10,656 nucleotides of DNA from Candidatus Cloacimonadota bacterium (GTDB taxonomy: Bacteria > Cloacimonadota > Cloacimonadia > Cloacimonadales > WRIO01), in the NCBI GenBank assembly GCA_017998585.1, contig JAGOCT010000033.1:1-10656 (forward strand). The letters run 5' to 3'. The translations under genes and the position numbers were made by a program. The notes under the pieces were generated by a model, which saw nothing but the letters and a program-made list of their open reading frames with translations, ran no database searches and was not told the DNA's origin. Shown here piece after piece: positions 1-6,812 of this stretch. The stretch's first letter is position 1. Each line of letters starts with the position of its first letter.

Positions 1-731
1 GTTGTTCTGGAGAAGAGGCTGTTGGAATCGATAAAACCCCTCCTTCAAAACCAAACATTTTTAGTCATATTGGTGATACCGGAGATGGTTGGGTGGCTGT
101 CCCTACATTAACAGACAGCATTTTTGTAAATGATCAGAATAATGGGATTGATGCAGTCCCAACTGGAAATAAAATCAGAATTCATTGGGACCATATGTTA
201 GATAAGGACTTAAAATTAATAAGAATTTTCAGGTTTGCATTAGGGTATCAGCCTGTCAAAATTGATTCAATAGCTCCTAATAATGAAGAATATGAAGACG
301 AACTGAGTAACATTGGTGATTTACCTGCTTTGGAAACCATGTGGCATTATTATATTCAGGCAGTAGATCATGCAGGTAATAAGACGACATCTGATACTGT
401 CTCTTACCGCCTGATTGAAAAGGCTTCTCTCATTTATCCTCAGGATAATGCTCAGCTGATGAACTCCAACATTACTTTCAGCTGGTATAAATTAAGAGAT
501 GTTGAGAAATTCAGGCTTATTATTTTCGACTCATATCAGCAGTATGTGTGGCATAGAGACCTTGATGTTGCTCTAGAAGAAAATATTATTGAATTAAATT
601 ATAATGGAGAAAATTCATTGCCTTCAGGAACCTATTACTGGAGGGTTGATGCCTTTAGAGACCGCATTGACGGAGGAACATTGTTTTATAGCGGATCTGA
701 ATCTTCAGAAAGGAAATTCGTCATTGAGTAA
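1..731 (+). CDS. Probable surface lipoprotein with two FN3-like beta-sandwich domains (5' end outside window)
   Basis: The frame is open from base 3 to the TAA at 729-731, so the gene begins upstream. The GTG at 93 is only an internal codon. The first complete codon is Cys, followed by Ser-Gly-Glu-Glu and a Pro-rich linker (DKTPPSKP). The preceding codon ends in GT, so it could be Gly. Cys followed by small and acidic residues looks like the mature start of a lipoprotein just after the lipobox, but the signal peptide itself is off the window. Counting that Cys as 1, there are 242 residues. Roughly 12-140 form one FN3-like unit, ending in the typical strand pattern YYIQAVDHAGN. Roughly 142-242 form a second, with LPSGTYYWRVDAF. 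No catalytic motif is seen. It lies 60 bases before an exopolysaccharide-export gene, so a role at the outer membrane or in secretion is inferred from context only. The specific function is unknown. Confidence 0.75.
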   Translation, partial: CSGEEAVGIDKTPPSKPNIFSHIGDTGDGWVAVPTLTDSIFVNDQNNGIDAVPTGNKIRIHWDHMLDKDLKLIRIFRFALGYQPVKIDSIAPNNEEYEDELSNIGDLPALETMWHYYIQAVDHAGNKTTSDTVSYRLIEKASLIYPQDNAQLMNSNITFSWYKLRDVEKFRLIIFDSYQQYVWHRDLDVALEENIIELNYNGENSLPSGTYYWRVDAFRDRIDGGTLFYSGSESSERKFVIE

Positions 732-738
732 ATATCAC

Positions 739-766
739 TTGACTAAAAGATTAATAAATAAAGAAT
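739..766 (+). promoter_or_regulatory. Possible sigma70-type promoter before the SLBB/wzc genes
   Basis: TTGACT (739-744, 5 of 6 matches to the -35 consensus) is followed after 16 bases by AAGAAT (761-766, 4 of 6 matches to the -10). It lies in the 60-base gap between the lipoprotein stop and the SLBB gene start. It would give a leader of about 20 bases carrying the strong Shine-Dalgarno. AT-rich sequence produces such matches by chance, and this organism's promoter consensus is unknown, so this is only a candidate. Confidence 0.25.
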
Positions 767-780
767 GCCATTATCAGCCA

Positions 781-787
781 GAGGAGG
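781..787 (+). promoter_or_regulatory. Ribosome binding site fixing the SLBB gene start at GTG 792
   Basis: GAGGAGG lies 4 bases before GTG 792. The longer reading from ATG 765 would translate through this site and put nine extra residues before a clear signal peptide. The site therefore supports the GTG start. Confidence 0.75.
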
Positions 788-791
788 ATTT

Positions 792-1289
792 GTGAAAAAA
801 ACTATTTTCACTTTCGTACTACTAAGTGTGTTCGCACTTTGTTTTGCTCAGTCAGCAGGATTGAGTGGAGGTTTATCAGGCTCGTCTGCCTACAGTTATT
901 CAGGCACGATGAATGAACAAGACCAATTAAAAATTTATGTATATATTTGGGGGCAGGTCTCAAAACCTGGATTATATATTGTTCCTGATGATACAGATTT
1001 AATTACACTGATGTCATTAGCAGGTGGACCGACTGAGAATGCTAAATTAAAAACAATCAGAATTGTCAGACAAGATTTTACTACCGGATCAAAAGAAATT
1101 GTCTGGGTTGATATGAAAAAATATATTGAAAAAGAAAACGAAAAGGTAGAAATACCGATTTTAAAACCTGGAGATACTATTATTATCTCTGGGACATCAT
1201 TCTATGCATTTTCAAAAGTTGCAGAATTTATGTCAAAAGTAGCAATTACACTGGGTGTTTATACCACTATTGAAAATATTACGAAGTAA
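792..1289 (+). CDS. Secreted SLBB-domain protein, likely polysaccharide-export component
   Basis: Starting at GTG 792 the product is 165 residues. It begins with a signal peptide: Lys-Lys, a hydrophobic core at about 4-17, and probable signal peptidase I cleavage after CFA at 19. A Gly/Ser-rich linker (about 21-38) leads to one SLBB (beta-grasp) domain at about 47-135. Marks of that domain are IYVYIWGQVSKPGLY, the MSLAGGPTENAKL segment, and LKPGDTIII at its end. The last 30 residues may form an amphipathic or membrane helix. SLBB domains occur in Wza-type outer-membrane export proteins, where they line the periplasmic vestibule. Wza is much longer and has an N-terminal poly_export (PES) domain, which is absent here. 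The Wzc-like kinase gene follows after 9 bases. I infer a minimal export or adaptor protein paired with it. The SLBB fold is fairly certain; the exact role is not. Confidence 0.8.
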   Translation: MKKTIFTFVLLSVFALCFAQSAGLSGGLSGSSAYSYSGTMNEQDQLKIYVYIWGQVSKPGLYIVPDDTDLITLMSLAGGPTENAKLKTIRIVRQDFTTGSKEIVWVDMKKYIEKENEKVEIPILKPGDTIIISGTSFYAFSKVAEFMSKVAITLGVYTTIENITK

Positions 1290-1298
1290 TGAGGGCTT

Positions 1299-3587
1299 AT
1301 GGATAACAATTTTTTAAATGATCAGGAACATTTACAAGAACAAGAAGTCTCTTTAATGGATTATGTGAGAATCATATTCCAGTATAGCAGTTTAATTATT
1401 GGCATATTTGCTTTTGTAATGACAATAACCGTTATCTATACATTTACAGCTCCAAAAATTTATCAGGCCAGTGCAAAAGTACTGCTTGAAGAAAAAAGTG
1501 CTGGTATGGATCTGATGATGTTTTCACAGGGTTTAGGAAAATCTTCAATCAATAACAATATTGAAATTCTTAAAAGCCGTCCTGTGGTAACGCTTGGTTT
1601 TCAGTTAATGCAAAAATACCCGGATTATGATCTTTTCCCTATTATGAAAAGAGTTGAAGAGGGTGAAAATTATGATCCTGTCGATGCAATTATAAAGTCT
1701 GTAAAAGTTGAATCAAAGCGTGAAACAGATATCTTAACGCTTTCTTACGAATCAACAAGTCCCTCAGAAGCGATGATAATCGTCAACTCACTGGCTGATG
1801 CGCTTGTTCAACAGACAACTCAGACAGCCCGTACTGAATTTACCAATATCCGTGAGTTTTTAGAAACACAGCTGGACGCTATTTCCAGAAGACTCCAAAA
1901 CTCAGAAGAAGAACTTAGAAATTATAAGGTTGAATCTGGAACATTTATGCTTTCCGAAGAAACCAAAAAATTAATTGAGAAATCTGCTGATGCCAGTGCA
2001 AAATTACAAGAATCTCAGGCTGAACTAGAAGTTTCTCAGAAGAACAGAAATCATTTAGTAGATGAATTAGTCAAGCAGGATACCTTATTATCAAATGTGA
2101 GCATGGCTATTTCTACAGCGTATATTGATAAATTACGAGATGACCTTGTCAGAAATAAAACAAAGATCATGACTTTGATGAACAACAATAATTATCCAGA
2201 AGATCATCCTGAAATAGTAAAACTCAATATGGCTTTGGATAATGCAAAAAACAGACTGAATGAAGAATTACAAAAAGCACTTAATATCCGTACCGGTTCT
2301 TCTGATGTTATGGGTTACAGAAATCAACTGACAACTAGAATTGCTGAAGCTGATATAAACTTAAATATTGCCCAGGCTAAAGTAAATAGTTATCAGACAA
2401 TTGTTGATGATTACAATAAAAAAATGAGTAATCTTCCGGATGCTGAATTAGAATTGGCAAGACTTGAAAGAAATTATCAGATAGATGAAAAAATCCATGC
2501 CTTATTAACTGAAAAGTATGAAGATGCAAAAGTAGCAGAACAGGCTAAAATGGGTAATGTTCGTGTGATTGAACGTGCTGTGATGCCAAAAGATCCGATA
2601 AAACCCAAAAAGAAAATGAATATACTCATTGGATTTGTGATTGGTTTAGGTCTTGGAATTGGTGCAGCTATGGCACTTAATTCTATGGATACAAAAATCA
2701 GAACCCTTGATGATGTGGAACGTTTCGTAAAAGTGCCTGTGTTTGGAACAATCCCATACATGAGTACATCTGATACAGAAGAAGGTCAGGAAATCAGTGA
2801 AAAATCAGGCGAAGAACTTGTCTTGATGAAAGATGAAAAAACGAAAATTTCTGCCCGTCTGATTTCTCACTATGCGCCTAAATCACCTGTTGCCGAAGCG
2901 TATCGTACATTACGTACAAATGTTATGGCAAAGAAAAAACCAGGCCCTTTATCAATGGTGATTACCAGTTCCGGTGCCAGTGAAGGTAAATCAACTACAT
3001 TGGCCAATCTGGCGATTACTATCGCACAAATGAAATCTAAAGTATGTCTGGTGGATTTCGACTTGAGACGTCCAATGGTTCATAACGTGTTTGAATTGGA
3101 TAGAAATAATGGTGCTTCTGATTATTTGAGTGATGATTCTGTCTCAATAGATTCTGTTATTAAATCGTCTGCTGTTGAAAATCTGAGTATTATTACTTCA
3201 GGTGCTATTCCCCCAAACCCTTCAGAATTGATAGCCTCAAATAGAACTGATCAGATGATTAAGGAATTAAAAGAACGCTTTGATTTTGTTTTGTTTGATA
3301 TGCCTCCAGTTATTGCGGTGACTGACTCGATGATTATGGCGAAGAAAGTCGATATGCTGATTTTAGTGATTCGTGTGAATAATACTGAAAAAGCAGTTGT
3401 ACAAAGAACAAAATCAATGCTCGAAAACATTAATATCAACATATCCGGTATTGTAGTGAACGGTATTGTCCATGAGAAATACTACCGTGGCTACAGCTAC
3501 TATTATTATTATTACTATTATTATTATGGTGAATCTTCAAAGAAAAAGAAAAATGGACTATTCTCTCGATTCTTACGCAAAAATTAA
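1299..3587 (+). CDS. wzc: Exopolysaccharide co-polymerase / BY-type tyrosine autokinase (Wzc-like)
   Basis: The product has 762 residues in the classic fused Wzz-kinase layout of an inner-membrane protein controlling polysaccharide chain length and export. An N-terminal Wzz segment carries membrane helix 1 (about 29-49). A large periplasmic region is mostly coiled coil (about 165-420). A GNVR-type stretch (MGNVRVIERA, from 418) and a Pro/Lys segment lead into helix 2 (about 441-461). The cytoplasmic kinase carries the oligomerisation motif ExxRxxR (E533, R536, R539), Walker A SSGASEGKST (K564), Walker A' VCLVDFDLRRP (D586, D588) and Walker B FVLFDMPP (D667). The C-terminal tail has 13 tyrosines in residues 728-743, the expected trans-autophosphorylation cluster, then a Lys-rich end. 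A GAGGG site precedes ATG 1299. In this family, cycles of tail phosphorylation control oligomerisation and export. The polymer is not identifiable, since no glycosyltransferases lie in the window. The 3' end overlaps ispE by 35 bases. Confidence 0.92.
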   Translation: MDNNFLNDQEHLQEQEVSLMDYVRIIFQYSSLIIGIFAFVMTITVIYTFTAPKIYQASAKVLLEEKSAGMDLMMFSQGLGKSSINNNIEILKSRPVVTLGFQLMQKYPDYDLFPIMKRVEEGENYDPVDAIIKSVKVESKRETDILTLSYESTSPSEAMIIVNSLADALVQQTTQTARTEFTNIREFLETQLDAISRRLQNSEEELRNYKVESGTFMLSEETKKLIEKSADASAKLQESQAELEVSQKNRNHLVDELVKQDTLLSNVSMAISTAYIDKLRDDLVRNKTKIMTLMNNNNYPEDHPEIVKLNMALDNAKNRLNEELQKALNIRTGSSDVMGYRNQLTTRIAEADINLNIAQAKVNSYQTIVDDYNKKMSNLPDAELELARLERNYQIDEKIHALLTEKYEDAKVAEQAKMGNVRVIERAVMPKDPIKPKKKMNILIGFVIGLGLGIGAAMALNSMDTKIRTLDDVERFVKVPVFGTIPYMSTSDTEEGQEISEKSGEELVLMKDEKTKISARLISHYAPKSPVAEAYRTLRTNVMAKKKPGPLSMVITSSGASEGKSTTLANLAITIAQMKSKVCLVDFDLRRPMVHNVFELDRNNGASDYLSDDSVSIDSVIKSSAVENLSIITSGAIPPNPSELIASNRTDQMIKELKERFDFVLFDMPPVIAVTDSMIMAKKVDMLILVIRVNNTEKAVVQRTKSMLENININISGIVVNGIVHEKYYRGYSYYYYYYYYYYGESSKKKKNGLFSRFLRKN
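3498..3527 (+). repeat. Tandem tyrosine-codon tract (ten TAY codons)
   Basis: Ten consecutive tyrosine codons: TAC, four TAT, TAC, four TAT. They encode the poly-Tyr run Y734-Y743 of the BY-kinase tail. Units are three bases long, so gain or loss of a unit changes tyrosine number without breaking the frame. In the +1 frame the same bases read as an Ile-rich string, which explains the misleading N-terminal extension of the next open frame. Confidence 0.85.
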
Positions 3588-4389
3588 TTTGTTTCTGGAT
3601 GTTTTGTCAAAACTTCCTAATGGGTATCATGAGATACTTACCCTCTTCTCTGAAGTTGAATTGCATGATAAGTTAAAATTTTTTTTGACAAATAAGCAGG
3701 AAATAAAAATTGTGTCTAATATGGAGAGTCTTAATAACAGTGACAATCTGATTTTTAAGATAGCGTTCTATTTACAGAACAGATTTAGTGTAAAAAAAGG
3801 TGTTATCGTAGAACTAGACAAAATGATACCTGTAGCTGCCGGACTAGGCGGAGGTAGCAGTAATGCTGCAACAACTCTGAAGGCATTGTCTGTCATTTGG
3901 GACTTAAATTTAAATGATGAGACAATGCATGAAATCGCGTCCCAATTTGGAAGTGATATTAATTATTTTCTAACCGGTGGAACTGCTATAGGTCGTAACA
4001 GAGGTGAATTGCTTGAAAAATGTAACTTTATTGGAATTGATAATATTTTGTTGGTTAACCCTAACATCCCAATTTCAAGCAAAACTGCATATCAGGCTGT
4101 TACACTTAAAAAAGAAAACAATAACTGGATAGATTTGTTAAAAACATCAAATCCGGTCTATTGTTATAATAAACTGGAAGAGGGGATTATTCCACTTTAC
4201 CCAATCATACAGGAAATCAAAAATCAAATGTATTCACTAAATGCAGTCAATACGATTATGTCTGGTAGTGGATCTACCGTGATAGGATTTTTTGATGATC
4301 CAATTAAATGTAAGAATGCCCAAGCCTGGTTTAAGAATAAAGGGTATTGGAGCTATATAACCACAACAAGAAGGAGACTGGAAGAATGA
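3553..4389 (+). CDS. ispE: 4-diphosphocytidyl-2-C-methyl-D-erythritol kinase
   Basis: This enzyme phosphorylates CDP-methylerythritol with ATP in the MEP route to isoprenoids, including the undecaprenyl carrier. From ATG 3553 the product is 278 residues, normal for the family. It has the GHMP kinase motifs in order: AKIN with K10 (same position as in E. coli), the ATP loop PVAAGLGGGSSNAA (93-106), the Asp of FGSDINYF (D135, probable catalytic base), and the C-terminal MSGSGST (236-242). The frame is open back to ATG 3466, but that extension is an Ile-rich readout of the upstream Tyr-codon repeat and would displace K10, so I reject it. ATG 3526 is possible but less fitting. Only an A-rich stretch without GGAG precedes ATG 3553. 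The start lies inside the kinase gene, so translation is probably coupled to it. The stop overlaps spoVG as ATGA. Confidence 0.93.
   Translation: MDYSLDSYAKINLFLDVLSKLPNGYHEILTLFSEVELHDKLKFFLTNKQEIKIVSNMESLNNSDNLIFKIAFYLQNRFSVKKGVIVELDKMIPVAAGLGGGSSNAATTLKALSVIWDLNLNDETMHEIASQFGSDINYFLTGGTAIGRNRGELLEKCNFIGIDNILLVNPNIPISSKTAYQAVTLKKENNNWIDLLKTSNPVYCYNKLEEGIIPLYPIIQEIKNQMYSLNAVNTIMSGSGSTVIGFFDDPIKCKNAQAWFKNKGYWSYITTTRRRLEE
4371..4376 (+). promoter_or_regulatory. Ribosome binding site for spoVG within ispE
   Basis: AAGGAG lies 9 bases before ATG 4386 and inside the last codons of ispE. It supports the ATG that gives a canonical SpoVG N-terminus, rather than the in-frame ATG at 4347. Confidence 0.65.
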
Positions 4390-4655
4390 ACATCACAGAC
4401 GTAAAAGTATTCCCAAGAAACTCAGAACAATTAAAGGCTTTTGCCAATATCGTAATTGACGATGCTTTTATCATCAAAAACATTAAAGTCATCAACGGAA
4501 AAAATGGTTTATTCGTTGCAATGCCAAGCCAAAAGAGCAAAACTGGCGAATATAAAGATATCGCTCACCCTTTAAATACCGATACCAGAAATCATATTGA
4601 ACAACTGATTCTGCAAAAATATAATGAAACAATAGCAGAACAACCTCAAGAATAG
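4386..4655 (+). CDS. spoVG: SpoVG family regulator
   Basis: The 89-residue product matches the usual SpoVG length and its highly conserved core. It starts MNITDVKVFP, continues LKAFANIVIDDAFIIKNIKV and GKNGLFVAMPSQK, and ends the core with YKDIAHPLN. Homologues in Firmicutes and spirochaetes bind nucleic acid site-specifically and affect sporulation, envelope or virulence genes. Nothing here suggests sporulation, so a general RNA- or DNA-binding regulatory role is inferred. The ATG overlaps the ispE stop (ATGA). In Bacillus subtilis spoVG also lies between ispE and prs, but purR, yabJ and glmU (gcaD) are interposed there. Here prs follows directly after 13 bases. The C-terminal tail after about residue 80 is not conserved. 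Confidence 0.95.
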   Translation: MNITDVKVFPRNSEQLKAFANIVIDDAFIIKNIKVINGKNGLFVAMPSQKSKTGEYKDIAHPLNTDTRNHIEQLILQKYNETIAEQPQE

Positions 4656-4668
4656 GTTAAGAATAACA

Positions 4669-5619
4669 ATGTTTTCAAAACTAAAACTTTTTACCGGAAA
4701 TGCAAATCCGGAACTGGCAAAGGAAGTCGCAACCTTTGCCGGTATTCCTTTAGGAGATGCAGAAGTCTTTAAATTCTCAAATGATGACACATTTGTAAAG
4801 ATTAATGACAATGTACGCGGGGCTGATGCATTTATTATTCAATCCACATGTTATCCAGTAAATGATAATATGATGGAATTACTCATTATGATAGATGCAT
4901 TGAAAAGAGCTTCAGCTCAACGTATCAGCGTCGTTATCCCTTATTATGGTTATGCTCGTTCAGATAAAAAAGACCAGCCAAGAGTACCAATTACTGCAAA
5001 ATTAGTTGCAGACCTGATCACTGTTGCTGGTGCTGATCGTGTAATAACTGTTGATTTGCATGCTGATCAGATACAGGGATTCTTTAATATACCGGTGGAT
5101 CATCTGTATTCAATTCCAATTTTTGCAAGATACTTTAAATCAATGGGAGTTGATGAAGATAATCTGGTCGTAGTATCACCTGATTCAGGAGGTGCAAATC
5201 GTGCCAGATCCCTTGCTAAGAGATTAAACTGTTCTCTGGCAATCGGAGATAAGAGAAGAACTGGAAATGACAATAATGCAGAAGTTCTGAATGTGATCGG
5301 TGATGTAAAAGGAAAAGTAGCAATTTTATTCGATGACATAATCGATACAGGTGGAAGCCTGATAAAAATAGCTAATAAACTGGCTGAATTAGGGGCTGAA
5401 AAAGTTTATGCAGCATGTGTTCATGGGGTATTATCAGGAACCGCTGTCGATAAACTAGAACAATCTCCTATTGAAAAGCTATTCATCACGAATACTATTC
5501 CGTTAAATGAGCAAAAGAAAAACAGTAAAAAAATTATTCAACTTTCAATTGCAGAATTATTAGCAACTGCAATTAAAAAAATACACTTGGAAGAATCCAT
5601 TAGTATTCTTTTTAGATGA
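4669..5619 (+). CDS. prs: Ribose-phosphate pyrophosphokinase (PRPP synthase)
   Basis: Makes PRPP from ribose 5-phosphate and ATP for purine, pyrimidine, NAD, His and Trp synthesis. The 316-residue length matches class I PRPP synthases. Visible motifs are the ATP-binding region PYYGYARSDKKDQPR (91-105), the signature VDLHADQIQGFF (128-139, His131 for metal/ATP), the flexible-loop lysine in GDKRR (K195) and the PRPP loop DDIIDTGGS (222-230). The C-terminus ending SILFR is typical. The Shine-Dalgarno is weak: the best candidate, AGG at 4654-4656, overlaps the spoVG stop and lies in the 3' arm of a small 5-bp hairpin (AACCT 4642-4646 with AGGTT 4654-4658). Coupling to spoVG translation is therefore plausible. 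No residue anomalies were seen. Confidence 0.97.
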   Translation: MFSKLKLFTGNANPELAKEVATFAGIPLGDAEVFKFSNDDTFVKINDNVRGADAFIIQSTCYPVNDNMMELLIMIDALKRASAQRISVVIPYYGYARSDKKDQPRVPITAKLVADLITVAGADRVITVDLHADQIQGFFNIPVDHLYSIPIFARYFKSMGVDEDNLVVVSPDSGGANRARSLAKRLNCSLAIGDKRRTGNDNNAEVLNVIGDVKGKVAILFDDIIDTGGSLIKIANKLAELGAEKVYAACVHGVLSGTAVDKLEQSPIEKLFITNTIPLNEQKKNSKKIIQLSIAELLATAIKKIHLEESISILFR

Positions 5620-5637
5620 TCACACCACGGAGGAAAA

Positions 5638-6216
5638 ATGATACTTAATCTCACAGCTGAAAAAAGAACGCTTGGTAAAAAATCTGATCTTAACAATTTA
5701 AGAAAAACAGGTTTTATTCCGGCTGTAATCTATGCTGAAGGAAAAGAAGGAACGAATGTGACTGTTCCTGCCAATGAATTTAAAAAACAGTATAAAAAAT
5801 CCATTGGCGAAATCGTAATATTTAATTTTAATATTGACGGAAAAGAAGTCCATACTGTTGTAAAAGAAAAACAAATTCACCCACTCACCAGAGAAGTCAT
5901 TCATGTAGATTTTCTTGAATTGCATCCAGGAAAGGAAATTTCAATTGAAATTCCAATCAAATTTAGTGGAACTCCAACTTCTTTAAAAGAAGGTGGAATC
6001 CTGGAAATCACAAAACGTAAATTGCATGCTCATTGTTTGCCAAAATTTATCCCAGAAGATTTCCCAATGGATATCACCAGTTTAAAAATTGGACAGACTG
6101 TTTATTGTAAAGACGTTAAGATTGACAACGTAAAAATTACTGAACCTGCAGATCTTGCAATTGTATCTGTTCACGCTCCTCGTTCTAGCGAGAAACAAGA
6201 AGAAACTAATGAATGA
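5638..6216 (+). CDS. rplY: Ribosomal protein bL25, long Ctc/TL5 form
   Basis: Binds 5S rRNA in the large subunit. The 192-residue product has the two-domain Ctc/TL5 form. An N-terminal L25 domain (about 1-92) contains RKTGFIPAVIYAEG and KEKQIHPLTREVIHVDF. A C-terminal beta domain (about 95-180) carries the EIPIKFSGTP and LKEGGILE segments. An acidic tail ends the protein. In Bacillus the long form is the general stress protein Ctc, and it also lies between prs and pth. GGAGG (5629-5633) gives a strong start at ATG 5638. An AT-rich inverted repeat (AAGAAT 5591-5596, ATTCTT 5605-5610) lies just upstream, within the end of prs; it is weak. The stop overlaps pth as ATGA. Confidence 0.95.
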   Translation: MILNLTAEKRTLGKKSDLNNLRKTGFIPAVIYAEGKEGTNVTVPANEFKKQYKKSIGEIVIFNFNIDGKEVHTVVKEKQIHPLTREVIHVDFLELHPGKEISIEIPIKFSGTPTSLKEGGILEITKRKLHAHCLPKFIPEDFPMDITSLKIGQTVYCKDVKIDNVKITEPADLAIVSVHAPRSSEKQEETNE

Positions 6217-6812
6217 AATATATCGTTGGTTTAGGTAATCCGGGTCAGGAATATGAAAATAACCGGCATAATATTGGCTTTTTATTGCTCGATTATATCG
6301 CCGGTAAATTAAAATGCGACTTTAGTAAAGAAAAGAATTATCTGATCGCAAAAAAAAGAACATATTCATTGATTAAACCGCTAACCTATATGAACAATAG
6401 CGGGTTAGCGGTCAGACAACTGATCAGTGATCAATTTAAAGAATTGATGATAGTTGTGGATGATATCTACCTCCCCTTCGGAGAAATTCGAATACGTGAA
6501 AAAGGGGGAGACGGGGGACATAATGGACTTAAATCCATTATTGAGAATATGAACTCTGATGAATTTATCAGGATCCGTATCGGAGTTGATAGCCCCAAAT
6601 ATGGGGATTTAAAACGCTTTGTTCTGGAAGATTTTTCTGAGAATGAAATTAAAATCCTCAATCATACTTTTGAGTTTGCTTATGAATTGATCAAACAATA
6701 TATCCATCGTGATTATACAAGTATGTTAAACTATTACAGTAAAAATAAGAGATCCTATTCTGAATGCATGGCAGACATTCAGAATCAAAGACCAAAGGAG
6801 GAACATAAATGA
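6213..6812 (+). CDS. pth: Peptidyl-tRNA hydrolase, with C-terminal extension
   Basis: Recycles tRNA by cleaving peptidyl-tRNA released from stalled ribosomes. The 199-residue product shows the family motifs: VGLGNPGQEYENNRHN with N9 and catalytic H19, KPLTYMNNSG with N61, the VVDD segment with D84, and GGHNGLKSI with N104. The family core ends near residue 177 (TSMLNYYSK). About 20 polar, charged residues follow that I cannot align to the family. This tail DNA holds a perfect 10-bp inverted repeat and the rpsF ribosome binding site. The coding sequence carries further inverted repeats (6377-6412, 6520-6541, 6593-6606). The start overlaps the rplY stop and the stop overlaps the rpsF start, both as ATGA, so coupled translation is likely. 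Confidence 0.96.
   Translation: MKYIVGLGNPGQEYENNRHNIGFLLLDYIAGKLKCDFSKEKNYLIAKKRTYSLIKPLTYMNNSGLAVRQLISDQFKELMIVVDDIYLPFGEIRIREKGGDGGHNGLKSIIENMNSDEFIRIRIGVDSPKYGDLKRFVLEDFSENEIKILNHTFEFAYELIKQYIHRDYTSMLNYYSKNKRSYSECMADIQNQRPKEEHK
6377..6412 (+). repeat. Perfect 10-bp inverted repeat inside pth
   Basis: ACCGCTAACC (6377-6386) and GGTTAGCGGT (6403-6412) are exact reverse complements separated by 16 bases. The arms encode residues 55-58 and 64-67, flanking the active-site MNN segment. A 10-base palindrome ACTGATCAGT follows at 6419-6428. There is no T-run after it, so it is not a standard terminator. It may be chance within conserved codons or an RNA structure. Confidence 0.6.
6757..6785 (+). 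promoter_or_regulatory. Perfect 10-bp hairpin just upstream of rpsF (candidate leader element)
   Basis: ATTCTGAATG (6757-6766) and CATTCAGAAT (6776-6785) pair perfectly around a 9-base loop, CATGGCAGA. The hairpin ends 8 bases before AAAGGAGG (6794-6801), the rpsF Shine-Dalgarno, and falls in codons for the unconserved tail of pth. In many bacteria the S6:S18 complex binds a structured rpsF leader. Position and proximity fit such a role. However, the characteristic CCG bulge of the known motif is not evident, so a regulatory function is inference. Confidence 0.45.

Noticed and set aside
93..731. Lipoprotein gene starting at GTG 93
   Set aside because: The frame is open to the window edge, and upstream codons encode a plausible mature lipoprotein N-terminus and linker. 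GTG 93 lacks a Shine-Dalgarno.
765..791. ATG 765 as start of the SLBB gene
   Set aside because: It would translate through GAGGAGG and place nine residues before a clean signal peptide. GTG 792 fits better.
2477..2761. Minus-strand open frames, for example within the kinase, ispE, prs and membrane-protein genes
   Set aside because: They lie antisense to confidently identified genes, have low-complexity products, and lack ribosome binding sites or recognisable domains.
3466..3552. N-terminal extension of IspE from ATG 3466
   Set aside because: It is an Ile-rich readout of the Tyr-codon repeat inside the kinase gene. K10 of the AKIN motif fits the family position only from ATG 3553.
4694..4711. 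CCGGA/TCCGG repeat just after the prs start
   Set aside because: Only 5 bp, within codons. No supporting context beyond its position.
5589..5616. Terminator at the end of prs
   Set aside because: The AAGAAT/ATTCTT stem is only 6 bp with one G-C pair and G-U extensions, and rplY follows within 30 bases. It is too weak to call, despite the T-run.
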